Assembly (NCBI RefSeq): GCF_029887935.1
Contig: NZ_JARXRO010000020.1
Location: forward strand, 527,261 to 591,260
Origin: Luteimonas kalidii
Lineage (GTDB): Bacteria > Pseudomonadota > Gammaproteobacteria > Xanthomonadales > Xanthomonadaceae
DNA: 64,000 nucleotides
Reading direction: 5' to 3'
Shown: in pieces, positions 1 through 8,478 of the stretch
Position numbering within the stretch: the first letter of the stretch is position 1
Layout: each line of letters begins with the position of its first letter
Translations under genes and position numbers: made by a program
Notes under the pieces: generated by a model
The model's input: only the letters and a program-made list of their open reading frames with translations
The model's database searches: none
What the model was told of the DNA's origin: nothing

Positions 1-306
1 GCCGGCGCAGGCGTAGATCAGGCAGGGAATGGCCAGCAGGCTGGTCACCAGCACCATCAGCGCACCGAGCCGGTCGAGCATCAGCACGATGCCGATGCGC
101 GAGGGCCAGTCGCCGAGCAGGTACACCTCGATCCCGCCGCCGGCGGCGCGCGCGAACAGCGCCAGCGATGCCGCCAGCAGCACCGCCAGCCCGATCGACG
201 CGCCGATGCGCAGCACCCGGGTGCTGTGCCGGCGCTCGAGCAGCAGCAGGATCGCGCCGCACAGCAGCGGCACCAGGATCGGCGCGAGGACCAGGTGCTG
301 CATCAT
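1..306 (-). CDS. mrpD: Mrp Na+/H+ antiporter subunit D, N-terminal part (cut by window edge)
   Basis: This is the first 102 codons of a membrane protein that runs off the left edge. It begins with a hydrophobic helix rich in Leu, Val and Pro, then LLLERRHST and further membrane segments, matching the start of MrpD/PhaD, a NuoN-like ion-translocating subunit of the cation/proton antiporter. The ATG overlaps the stop of mrpC in an ATGA arrangement, which fixes this start and implies translational coupling. Order mrpAB-mrpC-mrpD is the usual operon order. The identification rests on context plus the first hundred residues; the catalytic region is outside the window. Confidence 0.8.
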   Translation of the reverse strand, partial: MMQHLVLAPILVPLLCGAILLLLERRHSTRVLRIGASIGLAVLLAASLALFARAAGGGIEVYLLGDWPSRIGIVLMLDRLGALMVLVTSLLAIPCLIYACAG

Positions 307-674
307 GCCGGCGGCGGCGCGCTGTTGTCGGCCTGGCCGGGCTCGCGGCCGTCGACGTGGTCGCTGTGCAGGTCGGCGTGGTTGCGCATCGCGACCACCA
401 CCACCACCGCGGTCATCGCGAACGCGATCACGATCGCGGTCAGCACCAGCGCCTGCGGCAGCGGATCGGCGTAGTAGGCGGCGGTCGTCTCGACCCCGTG
501 GCGCAGCACCGGCGGCTTGCCGACCACCAGCCGTCCCGAGGAGAAGATCAGCAGGTTGGTGGCGTAGGACAGCAGGGTCAGGCCGAGGATCACGTCGAAG
601 GTGCGCGCCCGCAGCAGCAGGTACACGCCCGCCGCCACCAGCACGCCGATCCCGCTGGCGATCGCGAATTCCAT
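303..674 (-). CDS. mrpC: Mrp Na+/H+ antiporter subunit C (NuoK-like)
   Basis: A 123-residue protein with three hydrophobic segments (about residues 4-22, 28-48 and 74-97), the size and layout of MrpC/MnhC, homologous to complex I NuoK. The conserved NLLIFSSGR segment follows helix 2, and the tail is charged and His/Asp rich. It belongs to the heteromeric Mrp complex that exchanges monovalent cations for protons in the inner membrane (alkali and sodium tolerance). Its ATG overlaps the mrpAB stop by one base (TGATG), and its own stop overlaps mrpD, so the three are almost certainly one operon. Confidence 0.9.
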   Translation of the reverse strand: MEFAIASGIGVLVAAGVYLLLRARTFDVILGLTLLSYATNLLIFSSGRLVVGKPPVLRHGVETTAAYYADPLPQALVLTAIVIAFAMTAVVVVVAMRNHADLHSDHVDGREPGQADNSAPPPA

Positions 675-3454
675 CAGTGTCCTCCTTCCTCGAGCAACTG
701 GCGGCGCCGCACCGTGCCCATGGTCGAGAGCATCAGCAGCGCCCCGGCGAACACCACCACGTACACGCCCGTGTCGAACACCAGTGCGCTGGCCAGCGGC
801 AGGTGGCCGATCAGCGGCAGGTCGAGGTCGACATGGCCGCTGGTCAGGAACGGCAGCCCGAACACGAGCGAACCCAGGCCGCCGATGGTGGCGACGATCA
901 GGCCGATCGCGATCCCGCGCAGGTAGTCGAACCCGAACGTCGCCTCCACCGCGCGCGCGCCCTGCACCACGTACTTGATCAGCACCGGCACCGCGATCGC
1001 CAGGCCGGCGATGAAGCCGCCGCCGGGCGCGTTGTGGCCGCGCAGGAACAGGTAGATCGACACCGTGAGCGCCAGCGGGAACAGCAGCTGGGTCAGGTCG
1101 GCCGGGATCGGCAGCTGCACCGGCGGCCCGGGCAGCACCTCGTCCGGGCGCAGCCGTGCCCAGCGCAGCAGCGCGTGCACCACCAGCGCGGCGACCGCGA
1201 ACACGGTGATCTCGCCGAAGGTGTCGAAGCCGCGGAAGTCGACCAGGATCACGTTGACCACGTTCGCGCCATAGGCCTCCGGCAGCGAGCGCGCGAGCAT
1301 CTCGCCCGAAATCGTCTGCTGCGGCGAGAGCATCATCGCGTACGCCAGTCCGCCCACCCCGAGCCCGGCCACGGCCGACAGCGCGCCGTCGCGCCAGCGG
1401 CGCAGCGGGGTGCGCGCCTGTTTGGACTGCTTGGGCAGGTAGTTGAGCGCCATCATCATCAGCGCGATGGTCACCATCTCGACCATCAGCTGGGTCAGCG
1501 CCAGGTCGGGCGCCGACAGCAGCGCGAAGGCCAGGCTCACCAGCAGCCCGACCGCGCCGATCACGATCAGTGCGGTGAGGCGGCGTCCGTGCACTGCCAC
1601 CGTGCCGAGCGTGGAGGCCACCATCACCGCCCAGAGGATCCAGCCCAGCCATGGCATTGACTGCGAACGCTCCAGGTCCGGCAGCAGGCGGTCGGGCGCG
1701 CCGAGGAACGGCGCCGCGCCCACCAGCAGGGTGACCACGATCATCCAGAACAGGCTGCGGCGGATGCCGCCATCGGCCACGCGCTGGGTGAACCTGCCGG
1801 CGGCGGTGAACAACGCTTCGATGTTGACCTGGAACAGGTGCCGGCCCCAGGTACGCAGGATGGCATCGTGCAGCGCGAACAGCCGCCGCAGCATGAAATA
1901 GAACGCCAGGCCGCCGGCCAGCCCCCCCAGGCTCATCGCCAGGGGCAGGTTCCAGCCGTGCCAGACCGCCAGCGAGAACGTCGGCGCCGCATCACCCAGG
2001 GTGCCGGCGACTGCGGTCTTGAGCAGCGGCTCCACCGTCAGCGCGGGCAGGATGCCGACCGCCAGGCACAGCACCACCAGCACCGCCACCGGGATCCGCA
2101 TCCAGATCGGCGGCTCGTGCGGTTCCACCGGCAGCGCGCGCGGCCCGCTGCCGAGGAAGGCGTCGTGCACGAAGCGCAGGCTGTAGGCCACGCCGAACAC
2201 GCCGTACAGCAGCGCGGCGATGCTGATCGCGATGCGGAAGCCGCGATCGTCGCCGGCCTCCAGGGCCTCGGCGAAGAACATCTCCTTGGACAGGAAGCCG
2301 TTGAGCAGCGGGATGCCGGCCATCGCCAGCGAGGCCACGATCGCCAGCGCCGCGGTCCACGGCAGGTAGCGGCGCAGGTTGCCCAGCCGGCGCAGGTCGC
2401 GGGTACCGCATTCGTGGTCGATGATGCCCGCGGCCATGAACAGCGAGGCCTTGAACGTGGCGTGGTTGAGGATGTGGAACACGCCTGCGACCACCGCCAT
2501 CGGCGTCGACAGCCCGAACAGCAGGGTGATCAGGCCCAGGTGCGAGATCGTCGAATACGCCAGCAGGCCCTTGAGGTCGTGCTGGAAGATCGCGTACCAG
2601 GCGCCAACCAGCAGCGTGATCGCGCCGACCGTGGTCACCACGTAGAAGAACAGGTCGGTGCCGGCCAGCGCCGGGTGCAGGCGCGCCAGCAGGAACACGC
2701 CGGCCTTCACCATCGTCGCCGAGTGCAGGTAGGCCGAGACCGGGGTCGGCGCGGCCATCGCCTGCGGCAGCCAGAAGTGCAGCGGGAACTGCGCGCTCTT
2801 GGTGAACACGCCGGCCAGCACCAGCGCCAGGATGGCCGGGTATTCGGCACTGGCACGGATCGCGTCGCCCGCCGCAAGCACCGCGTCCAGTTCGTAGCTG
2901 CCGACCACGCGCCCGATCAGCAGCACGCCGCCCAGCAGCGCCAGGCCGCCCAGGCCGGTGATGGTCAGCGCCATGCGCGCGCCCTGGCGCGCATCCTGGC
3001 GATGGGTCCAGAACCCGATCAGCAGGAACGAGCTGATGCTGGTCAGTTCCCAGAACACCACCAGCAGCAGCAGGTTGCCGGCCAGCACCACGCCCAGCAT
3101 CGCGCCCATGAACAGCAGCAGGCAGGAGAAGAAGCGCGACGAGCAGTCCTCTTCGCTGAGGTAGTAGCGCGCGTACATCACGATCAACACGCCGATGCCC
3201 AGCACCAGTCCGGCGAACATCCAGGCCAGCCCGTCCAGCCGCAGCGACAGCGCCAGTCCCGCTTCGGGAATCCACGGCAGGCTCGCCGCCGGTATCGCGC
3301 CGCCCATGACCGCCGGCGTCAGCCATGCGAGCAGCCCCAGGCCGAGCAGCGGCGCGGCAGCGGCCACCCAGGCGATGGTCCGTCGCGATGCGCCGCGGGC
3401 CAGCGCGATGGCCAGCGCCGCCGCGAAGGGCAGGGCCAGGAGCAGGATCAGCAT
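674..3454 (-). CDS. mrpA: Mrp Na+/H+ antiporter, fused subunits A and B
   Basis: A 926-residue polytopic membrane protein. Residues about 60-400 are a NuoL-like proton-antiporter domain (VFWELTSISSFLLIGFW region near 130, then HSATMVKAGVFLLARL). Residues about 650-690 carry the MrpA-specific segment LMVEMVTIALMMMALNYL. The last ~150 residues form an MnhB-like domain (GHNAPGGGFIAGL). Bacillus-type MrpA is about 800 residues with B separate, so this is the fused PhaAB form common in proteobacteria. It is the first gene of the visible operon, ahead of mrpC and mrpD. Function by family: Na+(K+)/H+ exchange at the inner membrane. Confidence 0.93.
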   Translation of the reverse strand: MLILLLALPFAAALAIALARGASRRTIAWVAAAAPLLGLGLLAWLTPAVMGGAIPAASLPWIPEAGLALSLRLDGLAWMFAGLVLGIGVLIVMYARYYLSEEDCSSRFFSCLLLFMGAMLGVVLAGNLLLLVVFWELTSISSFLLIGFWTHRQDARQGARMALTITGLGGLALLGGVLLIGRVVGSYELDAVLAAGDAIRASAEYPAILALVLAGVFTKSAQFPLHFWLPQAMAAPTPVSAYLHSATMVKAGVFLLARLHPALAGTDLFFYVVTTVGAITLLVGAWYAIFQHDLKGLLAYSTISHLGLITLLFGLSTPMAVVAGVFHILNHATFKASLFMAAGIIDHECGTRDLRRLGNLRRYLPWTAALAIVASLAMAGIPLLNGFLSKEMFFAEALEAGDDRGFRIAISIAALLYGVFGVAYSLRFVHDAFLGSGPRALPVEPHEPPIWMRIPVAVLVVLCLAVGILPALTVEPLLKTAVAGTLGDAAPTFSLAVWHGWNLPLAMSLGGLAGGLAFYFMLRRLFALHDAILRTWGRHLFQVNIEALFTAAGRFTQRVADGGIRRSLFWMIVVTLLVGAAPFLGAPDRLLPDLERSQSMPWLGWILWAVMVASTLGTVAVHGRRLTALIVIGAVGLLVSLAFALLSAPDLALTQLMVEMVTIALMMMALNYLPKQSKQARTPLRRWRDGALSAVAGLGVGGLAYAMMLSPQQTISGEMLARSLPEAYGANVVNVILVDFRGFDTFGEITVFAVAALVVHALLRWARLRPDEVLPGPPVQLPIPADLTQLLFPLALTVSIYLFLRGHNAPGGGFIAGLAIAVPVLIKYVVQGARAVEATFGFDYLRGIAIGLIVATIGGLGSLVFGLPFLTSGHVDLDLPLIGHLPLASALVFDTGVYVVVFAGALLMLSTMGTVRRRQLLEEGGH

Positions 3455-3545
3455 CGGGAGTCCGGTGTGGGCGGGCCGGCGCGGCGCGCGAACGCCGTGC
3501 CGGCACCCGAGTTTAGCCGACGTGCCCGCGTGTCGGCGTGCACGT

Positions 3546-3551
3546 TATGCT
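3546..3551 (+). promoter_or_regulatory. Possible -10 element close to the epimerase start
   Basis: TATGCT lies seven bases before the ATG at 3559, a spacing that would start transcription at or next to the initiation codon (a leaderless message). No convincing -35 box is visible. The same arrangement is seen at other genes in this window. Confidence 0.35.
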
Positions 3552-3558
3552 TTGGTCG

Positions 3559-4476
3559 ATGACCGACGCCGTCGCCGACGCGCTGCCGAACCTGCCGCCG
3601 CGTCCGTCCCGCGGACGCCGCGCGCTGGTGTTCGGCGGCAGCGGCCAGATCGGGCAGCCCTTGCTGGCGCGGCTGCTGCACGCGGGCTGGCAGGTGCACG
3701 CGCTCTCGCGCGGCGCGCAGTCCGGTTCCTCCGGCGTGCACTGGCTGCGCGGCGACCTGGCCACCGGACGCGACCTGCCCGCCGAAGTCGATGCGATCTT
3801 CAGCTGTGGTCCGCTGGATGCCTTCGCGGCGCGGTTCGCACGCGGCGACCTGGGATGCGCGCGGGTGGTGGCGTTCGGCTCCACCAGCGCGGCGGTGAAG
3901 CACGATTCGATCGACCCCGGCGAGCGCGACGTCGCCCGACGCCTGCGCGAAGCCGAGGCGCGCCTGTTCGACGCCTCCGCCGCCCGCGGCATCGGCGCCA
4001 CCGTGCTGCGGCCGACCCTGGTCTATGGCGTGGGCCGCGACGCGACGCTCACCCGGATCGCGATGCTGGCGCGCCGGCTGCACGGATTCGCGCTGCCGGC
4101 CGACGCCACGGGCCTGCGCCAACCGGTGCACGTCGACGACCTCGCGGACGCGGCGATGGCCTGTCTCGACGCGGCCGATGCGGCCGGGCACGCCTACGCC
4201 GTTCCCGGCGGCGACACCATGCCCTACCGCGAGATGGTGGCGCGCGTGCTTGCGGCGCTGCCGGCACGCCCGCGCCTGTGGACGCTGCCGCCGGCGGTGT
4301 TCCGCACCCTGCTGGCGCCGGCGCGCTGGGCCGGCATCGCGGCGGGCTTCAACGACGCCGCGCTCGCGCGCATGCGCGAGGACCTGGTGTTCGACGCCAC
4401 GCCGGCCGCGCGCGACCTGGGCTACGCGCCGCGCGCGTTCGCGCCCGATGCGGCCATGCTCACACCTCCGGGGTGA
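3559..4476 (+). CDS. NAD(P)-dependent sugar epimerase/dehydratase family protein
   Basis: A 305-residue atypical short-chain dehydrogenase. A Rossmann motif GGSGQIG lies near residue 26, and a VYGVGRD segment near residue 155 sits where extended SDR epimerases close the active site. The usual Tyr-x3-Lys pair is not obvious, so the reaction is unknown; it resembles the NAD-dependent epimerase/dehydratase family of uncharacterised single-domain proteins. In-frame starts also exist at 3538 (GTG) and 3547 (ATG). I prefer 3559 because it begins just before a normal N-terminal extension and is preceded by a -10-like element. The last 17 bases overlap the convergent EamA gene. Confidence 0.75.
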   Translation: MTDAVADALPNLPPRPSRGRRALVFGGSGQIGQPLLARLLHAGWQVHALSRGAQSGSSGVHWLRGDLATGRDLPAEVDAIFSCGPLDAFAARFARGDLGCARVVAFGSTSAAVKHDSIDPGERDVARRLREAEARLFDASAARGIGATVLRPTLVYGVGRDATLTRIAMLARRLHGFALPADATGLRQPVHVDDLADAAMACLDAADAAGHAYAVPGGDTMPYREMVARVLAALPARPRLWTLPPAVFRTLLAPARWAGIAAGFNDAALARMREDLVFDATPAARDLGYAPRAFAPDAAMLTPPG

Positions 4477-5371
4477 CCTCGGCCACCGGCGGGCGCTTCT
4501 TCTGCAGCGTGCGGATCGCGACCACCAGCACGCCCCCGAGCACCATCGCCCCGCCGATCCACAGCGCCGGTCCGGGACGGTCGCCCCAGAAGAAGATCCC
4601 CAGCAGCACCGCGAACACCGGCGTCATCAGCAGGTAGGGCGTGACCTGAGCCACCGGATGACGCTGCACCAGTTTGAAGAACAGCCCGTGCCCGAGCAGC
4701 GAGGCGAACACCGCCGCGTACAGCGCGCCGCCCCAGCCGATCCAGCTCGCCTCGCGCAGCGCGGCGAATCCGCCCGGTTCCACCACCGCGCTGATCGCCA
4801 GCAGCGGCAGCACGCTCAACGCCGCGGTCCAGCCCTGCTGGTCGATCATGCCCACGCCGGTCATGCGCCGCATCAGCACCGTCCCGATCGCCACCATCAG
4901 CGACGAGCCCAGCATCACGAACAGCGCCAGCGGCCGGTCGAGCACCATCGGGTCGAAGCCCAGCACCAGCACGCCGGCGAAGCTCAGGCCGATCCCGAGC
5001 GCGGTACGCCAGGCGAAGCGTTCGCCCAGCCACCACCACGCCAGCAGCACCGCCATCGGCACGTAGGTCTGGGTGACGATCGCCGGCGACGACAGGTTGC
5101 CGGCGAGCTTGAGCGCCAGGAAGCTGGTGCCGAAGTGCAGCACGCCGGTGAACATGGCGATCCCGGCCAGCCGCCACCACTGCGAACGCGGCGGTGGGCG
5201 CATGAAGGCCACCAGCAGCGCCAGCACGATCGCCATGCGCAGCGCGCTGAACAGGAACGGCGGAATCTCCTGCAGCGCATGCGCGGAGGTCAGGAAATTG
5301 AACGCCCAGCACAGGCAGATCAGCAGCGCGAGCGCGAGGTCGCGGCCGCGCAGCCCCGCGGCGGCGGTCAT
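4460..5371 (-). CDS. EamA/DMT-family transporter
   Basis: A 303-residue protein with ten hydrophobic segments in two five-helix halves, typical of the drug/metabolite transporter (EamA) superfamily. An early CWAFNFLTSAHAL segment matches the start of the first EamA repeat, and FFWGDRPG before the last helices matches the end of the second. The C-terminus is basic (LQKKR), consistent with a cytoplasmic tail. Such proteins export amino acids, purines or other small metabolites, but the substrate cannot be told from sequence. It ends inside the convergent epimerase gene and lies just downstream of the Mpo1-like gene, with which it is probably co-transcribed. Confidence 0.88.
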   Translation of the reverse strand: MTAAAGLRGRDLALALLICLCWAFNFLTSAHALQEIPPFLFSALRMAIVLALLVAFMRPPPRSQWWRLAGIAMFTGVLHFGTSFLALKLAGNLSSPAIVTQTYVPMAVLLAWWWLGERFAWRTALGIGLSFAGVLVLGFDPMVLDRPLALFVMLGSSLMVAIGTVLMRRMTGVGMIDQQGWTAALSVLPLLAISAVVEPGGFAALREASWIGWGGALYAAVFASLLGHGLFFKLVQRHPVAQVTPYLLMTPVFAVLLGIFFWGDRPGPALWIGGAMVLGGVLVVAIRTLQKKRPPVAEVTPEV

Positions 5372-5375
5372 GGCC

Positions 5376-5876
5376 TCACCAGCGCCAGCCGAGCTTCCGG
5401 TACAGCTTCGACAGTACCCAGGCCGGGCCGATCAGCAGATAGCGCAGATCGGTGAAGAAGCTCGGCTTCCTGCCTTCGAACAGCTTGCTGTGGCCCACGA
5501 ACTGCGCGATCCACGCCACCACGAACACGCCGATCGCCAGCCACAGCAGGAAGCGGGTGCCCAGCGTGCGCTCGATCCAGAAGGTGAGCCACAGCATCGC
5601 CACGAACGTCGCCAGCATGCCGAAGCCGATCACGCGCGAGGCGCGGAAGTAGAACATCCAGGCCGCGAAGCACGCCAGCCCCGCCCACAGCCCGCTGCGG
5701 AAACCGCTGTCGGCCGGCACCGGGATGCACCACAGCAGCGCGATCACGCTCCACAGGATCAGCGGCACCGCGAACACGTGGATCCACTGGTTGGCGTCGT
5801 TGCGGTGATCGGCCGAGTAGCTGGCGAACCAGCGGTCGATGGGACGTTCGGACGGCGGATCCTGGATCGCGTTCAT
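5376..5876 (-). CDS. Mpo1-like (DUF962) membrane protein
   Basis: A 166-residue protein that begins with RWFASYSADHRNDANQWIH and then four hydrophobic helices. The early His-x3-Asn-x3-His pattern and the HVFAVPLILWS segment are typical of the DUF962/YGL010w family. The yeast member Mpo1 is an Fe(II)-dependent dioxygenase acting in alpha-oxidation of 2-hydroxy fatty acids. The bacterial role is not established, so only the family is asserted. The gene sits four bases upstream of the EamA transporter on the same strand, suggesting an operon. The length is normal for the family. Confidence 0.85.
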   Translation of the reverse strand: MNAIQDPPSERPIDRWFASYSADHRNDANQWIHVFAVPLILWSVIALLWCIPVPADSGFRSGLWAGLACFAAWMFYFRASRVIGFGMLATFVAMLWLTFWIERTLGTRFLLWLAIGVFVVAWIAQFVGHSKLFEGRKPSFFTDLRYLLIGPAWVLSKLYRKLGWRW

Positions 5877-5974
5877 GACTTCCTCCAGACGATGCCGGTA
5901 CGCGGATCAGGATAGCGCAGGGCCAGTGATGCCGCGGACTGTCGGAATCCCCGCGGCCACGCCGCGCAGCGCGC

Positions 5975-6910
5975 TCAGTCGACCGAGATCCCCGCCAGCC
6001 GCTGCAGCGCTTCCGCGTACCGGGCGCGGGTACGTTCGATCACCTCGGGCGGCAGGTGCGGACCGGGCGGGGTCTTGTCCCAGTCCAGCGTTTCCAGGTA
6101 GTCGCGCACGATCTGCTTGTCGTAGCTGGGCGGACTGGTGCCCACCTCGTATTCGTCCGCCGGCCAGTAGCGCGACGAGTCCGGCGTGAGCATCTCGTCC
6201 ATCACGTACAGGCGGCCGTCGCCGTCGGTGCCGAACTCGAACTTGGTGTCGGCCAGCAGGATGCCGCGCTCGGCCGCGAAGGCGGCGGCGTGCTTGTACA
6301 GGCGCAGGGTCGCGTCGCGCACCTGTTCGGCGAGGTCGGCGCCGGCGAGCTTGACCGCGGTGTCGAAGTCGATGTTCTCGTCGTGGTCGCCGACCGCGGC
6401 CTTGGTCGACGGGGTGAAGATCGGCTCGTCCAGCTGCTCGGCCTGGCGCAGCCCGTCGGGCAGGCGGATGCCGCTCACGCGACCGGTGCGCTGGTAGTCC
6501 TTCCAGCCGCTGCCGATGATGTAGCCGCGGGCGATGGCCTCGATCGGCACCGGGCGCAGTTTCCTGGCGACCACCGCGCGCCGGGCGTACAGCGCCGGGT
6601 CGACGCCGTCCGGCAACACGCCGGCCACCTCGACCCCGGTGAGGTGGTTGGGCATCAGCGCCGCGGTGCGGGCGAACCAGAAGTTGCTGATCTGGCACAG
6701 CATCTCGCCCTTGCCCGGGATCGGGTCGGGCAGCACCACGTCGAAGGCGCTGAGGCGGTCGGTGGCCACCATCAGCAGCCGGTCGTTGCCGAGGTCGTAC
6801 ACGTCGCGGACCTTGCCGCGATGGCGCAGGGTCAGGCCGGGCAGGTCGGAGGACAGCAGCGTGGTCGCCAAGGAGGTGGCCTTCGGGCGGGCCGGCAAGT
6901 GTAGTGCCAT
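5975..6910 (-). CDS. purC: Phosphoribosylaminoimidazole-succinocarboxamide synthase
   Basis: A 311-residue SAICAR synthase, which joins CAIR and aspartate with ATP in de novo purine synthesis. Recognisable motifs are [20 protein letters not shown] at residues 33-52, [15 protein letters not shown] just after, and a central [17 protein letters not shown]. The length matches the longer yeast ADE1-like type rather than the ~240-residue E. coli/Bacillus enzyme. It is divergently transcribed from the J-domain gene, with only 49 bases between the starts. No purine-repressor operator was recognised there. Confidence 0.96.
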   Translation of the reverse strand: MALHLPARPKATSLATTLLSSDLPGLTLRHRGKVRDVYDLGNDRLLMVATDRLSAFDVVLPDPIPGKGEMLCQISNFWFARTAALMPNHLTGVEVAGVLPDGVDPALYARRAVVARKLRPVPIEAIARGYIIGSGWKDYQRTGRVSGIRLPDGLRQAEQLDEPIFTPSTKAAVGDHDENIDFDTAVKLAGADLAEQVRDATLRLYKHAAAFAAERGILLADTKFEFGTDGDGRLYVMDEMLTPDSSRYWPADEYEVGTSPPSYDKQIVRDYLETLDWDKTPPGPHLPPEVIERTRARYAEALQRLAGISVD

Positions 6911-6947
6911 TTGCAGTGGCGATGAACGGCCCGGCCGGCCGGGCGGC

Positions 6948-6953
6948 TACACT
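6948..6953 (+). promoter_or_regulatory. Possible -10 element for the J-domain gene
   Basis: TACACT ends six bases before the ATG at 6960, so a transcript from here would have essentially no 5' untranslated region. No Shine-Dalgarno-like sequence fits between the two, and no clear -35 box is visible. Confidence 0.38.
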
Positions 6954-6959
6954 GTGTCC

Positions 6960-7298
6960 ATGAACCGCTGGTACGGAAAATTGCTGGGTTTCATCGCCGG
7001 CTGGCTGCTGCTGCGGCACCCCGCGGGCGGGCTGATCGGCCTGATCATCGGCCATGCCTTCGATGCCGGCTGGATCGCGCCCGGGCGCGCCGCGCCCTAT
7101 CGCGTGCTCGGCCTGACCAGCGACGCCAGCGATGCCGAGATCGACCAGGCCTACCGCCGGCTGATGGCCCAGTACCACCCCGACAAGGTCGCCGGCGCGG
7201 CGCCCGAGCTGCGCGCGCAGGCCGAGAAGCAGGCGCGCGCGATCAACGCCGCCTACGATCGCATCCGCCGTCGTCGCGACGGCCGCCGCCGATCCTGA
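6960..7298 (+). CDS. Mini DjlA-like J-domain membrane protein
   Basis: A 112-residue protein. The first ~38 residues form a Gly-rich membrane helix ([20 protein letters not shown], then [11 protein letters not shown]) that closely resembles the membrane anchor of the co-chaperone DjlA. A J-domain follows directly (about residues 48-108) with the diagnostic HPD triad in QYHPDKV. The central TerB domain of full-length DjlA (about 270 residues) is missing. The expected role is recruiting and stimulating DnaK at the inner membrane. The start follows the -10-like TACACT by six bases. Whether this is a reduced DjlA or an independent family cannot be decided from one sequence. Confidence 0.85.
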   Translation: MNRWYGKLLGFIAGWLLLRHPAGGLIGLIIGHAFDAGWIAPGRAAPYRVLGLTSDASDAEIDQAYRRLMAQYHPDKVAGAAPELRAQAEKQARAINAAYDRIRRRRDGRRRS

Positions 7299-7363
7299 CC
7301 GACCGCCTCGCGCCGCTGCCGGCAGCGACATTCCCATTCCCATCCCGTCCGGATCCATCGCCG

Positions 7364-8038
7364 ATGCAAGCGCCCGTCATCGCCCCGTCCATCCTCTCGG
7401 CCGACTTCGCCCGCCTCGGCGACGAGGTCGACCGCGTGCTGGCCGCCGGTGCCGACTGGGTGCACTTCGACGTGATGGACAACCACTACGTGCCCAACCT
7501 CACCATCGGCCCGCTGGTGTGCCAGGCCTTGCGCAGGCACGGCGTGACCGCGCCGATCGACGTGCACCTGATGGTCGAACCGGTCGACCGCCTGGTGCCG
7601 GACTTCGCGAAGGCCGGTGCGACGACGATCAGCTTCCATCCCGAAGCCTCGCGCCACGTGCACCGCACGATCCAGCTGATCCGCGACGAAGGCTGCCAAC
7701 CCGGGCTGGTGCTCAACCCGGCCACGCCGCTGGACGTGCTCGACCACGTGCTGGAGGACCTGGACCTGGTGCTGCTGATGTCGGTCAACCCGGGCTTCGG
7801 CGGCCAGGCCTTCATCCCGTCCGCGCTGGACAAGCTGCGCCGCGTGCGCGAACGCATCGATGCCACCGGCAAGCCGATCCGGCTCGAGATCGACGGCGGG
7901 GTCAAGCCCGACAACATCGGCGCCATCGCCGCCGCCGGTGCCGACACGTTCGTCGCCGGCAGTGCGATCTTCGGCCAGCCCGAATATGCGCAGGTGATCG
8001 CCACGATGCGTGCGGCGATCGACCAGGCCAGGTCCTGA
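7364..8038 (+). CDS. rpe: Ribulose-phosphate 3-epimerase
   Basis: A 224-residue TIM-barrel enzyme that interconverts ribulose 5-phosphate and xylulose 5-phosphate in the pentose phosphate pathway. It shows all the signature blocks: [16 protein letters not shown] at the N-terminus, [17 protein letters not shown] (metal-binding His and catalytic Asp), [16 protein letters not shown] (phosphate loop) and [10 protein letters not shown] with the second catalytic Asp. The length is normal. The gene lies 65 bases after the J-domain gene on the same strand. The long non-coding stretch that follows suggests the transcript ends after it. Confidence 0.97.
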   Translation: MQAPVIAPSILSADFARLGDEVDRVLAAGADWVHFDVMDNHYVPNLTIGPLVCQALRRHGVTAPIDVHLMVEPVDRLVPDFAKAGATTISFHPEASRHVHRTIQLIRDEGCQPGLVLNPATPLDVLDHVLEDLDLVLLMSVNPGFGGQAFIPSALDKLRRVRERIDATGKPIRLEIDGGVKPDNIGAIAAAGADTFVAGSAIFGQPEYAQVIATMRAAIDQARS

Positions 8039-8478
8039 TATCGGCAGGCTGTACGACAGGCTCCCCGATCGGACACCTGTCTGCGCGGGATGCACATGCA
8101 GTGGGGAGAGTCGCGCGAGGGGCGGTGGTTCGTGCCTGTGCGCGCGCCCCAGTGACCGTGGCCGATGCAGGCCGGCTGCCGATCCGGCGCCGGGCCGAAC
8201 GCCGTGTTCCTGGCGACGGATCCGCCTTGTCGCGGCGGATCCGTCGCCGGAAGACATGAGGGCAATCCCGCCCCCGCCCGTCGTCCCTGCTATGGCCTTC
8301 GATGCTGCGGCCGGGAGATGACATCGCGATGACCGCAGCACGACGATCCCGGGACGCGGTGCGGGCGTCGAGGTGCGCCGCCCCGACGCGCGGCGGGTCC
8401 GCTGCCGGCATCACGACCGCGTGAGGCCGGAGGCGCGACGGCGTGCTACACCATGCGCCCCGCACCGGTGTTCTTCCC
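8039..8478. other. 440-bp intergenic stretch without a recognisable gene
   Basis: No convincing reading frame, tRNA or known RNA family was seen between rpe and the lipid kinase. All frames here lack plausible starts and family motifs. The only strong structural element is a perfect 15-bp inverted repeat at 8212-8248. A CTACAC sequence around 8445 could be a -10 element for the following gene. Confidence 0.6.
8212..8248. repeat. Perfect 15-bp inverted repeat
   Basis: The arms 8212-8226 (GGCGACGGATCCGCC) and 8234-8248 are exact reverse complements separated by the seven bases TTGTCGC. As RNA it would be a very stable hairpin. There is no following T-tract, so it is not a standard intrinsic terminator. 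It could be a Rho-independent-like end of the rpe message, a structured 5' region, or a dyad protein-binding site. Confidence 0.7.

Noticed and set aside
29..3562. Very long open frames (over 540 codons) on the plus strand opposite the mrp operon
   Set aside because: They are Arg/Gln/His/Ala-rich, have no family motifs and lie antisense to clearly conserved membrane proteins. Long stop-free shadow frames are expected at about 70% GC.
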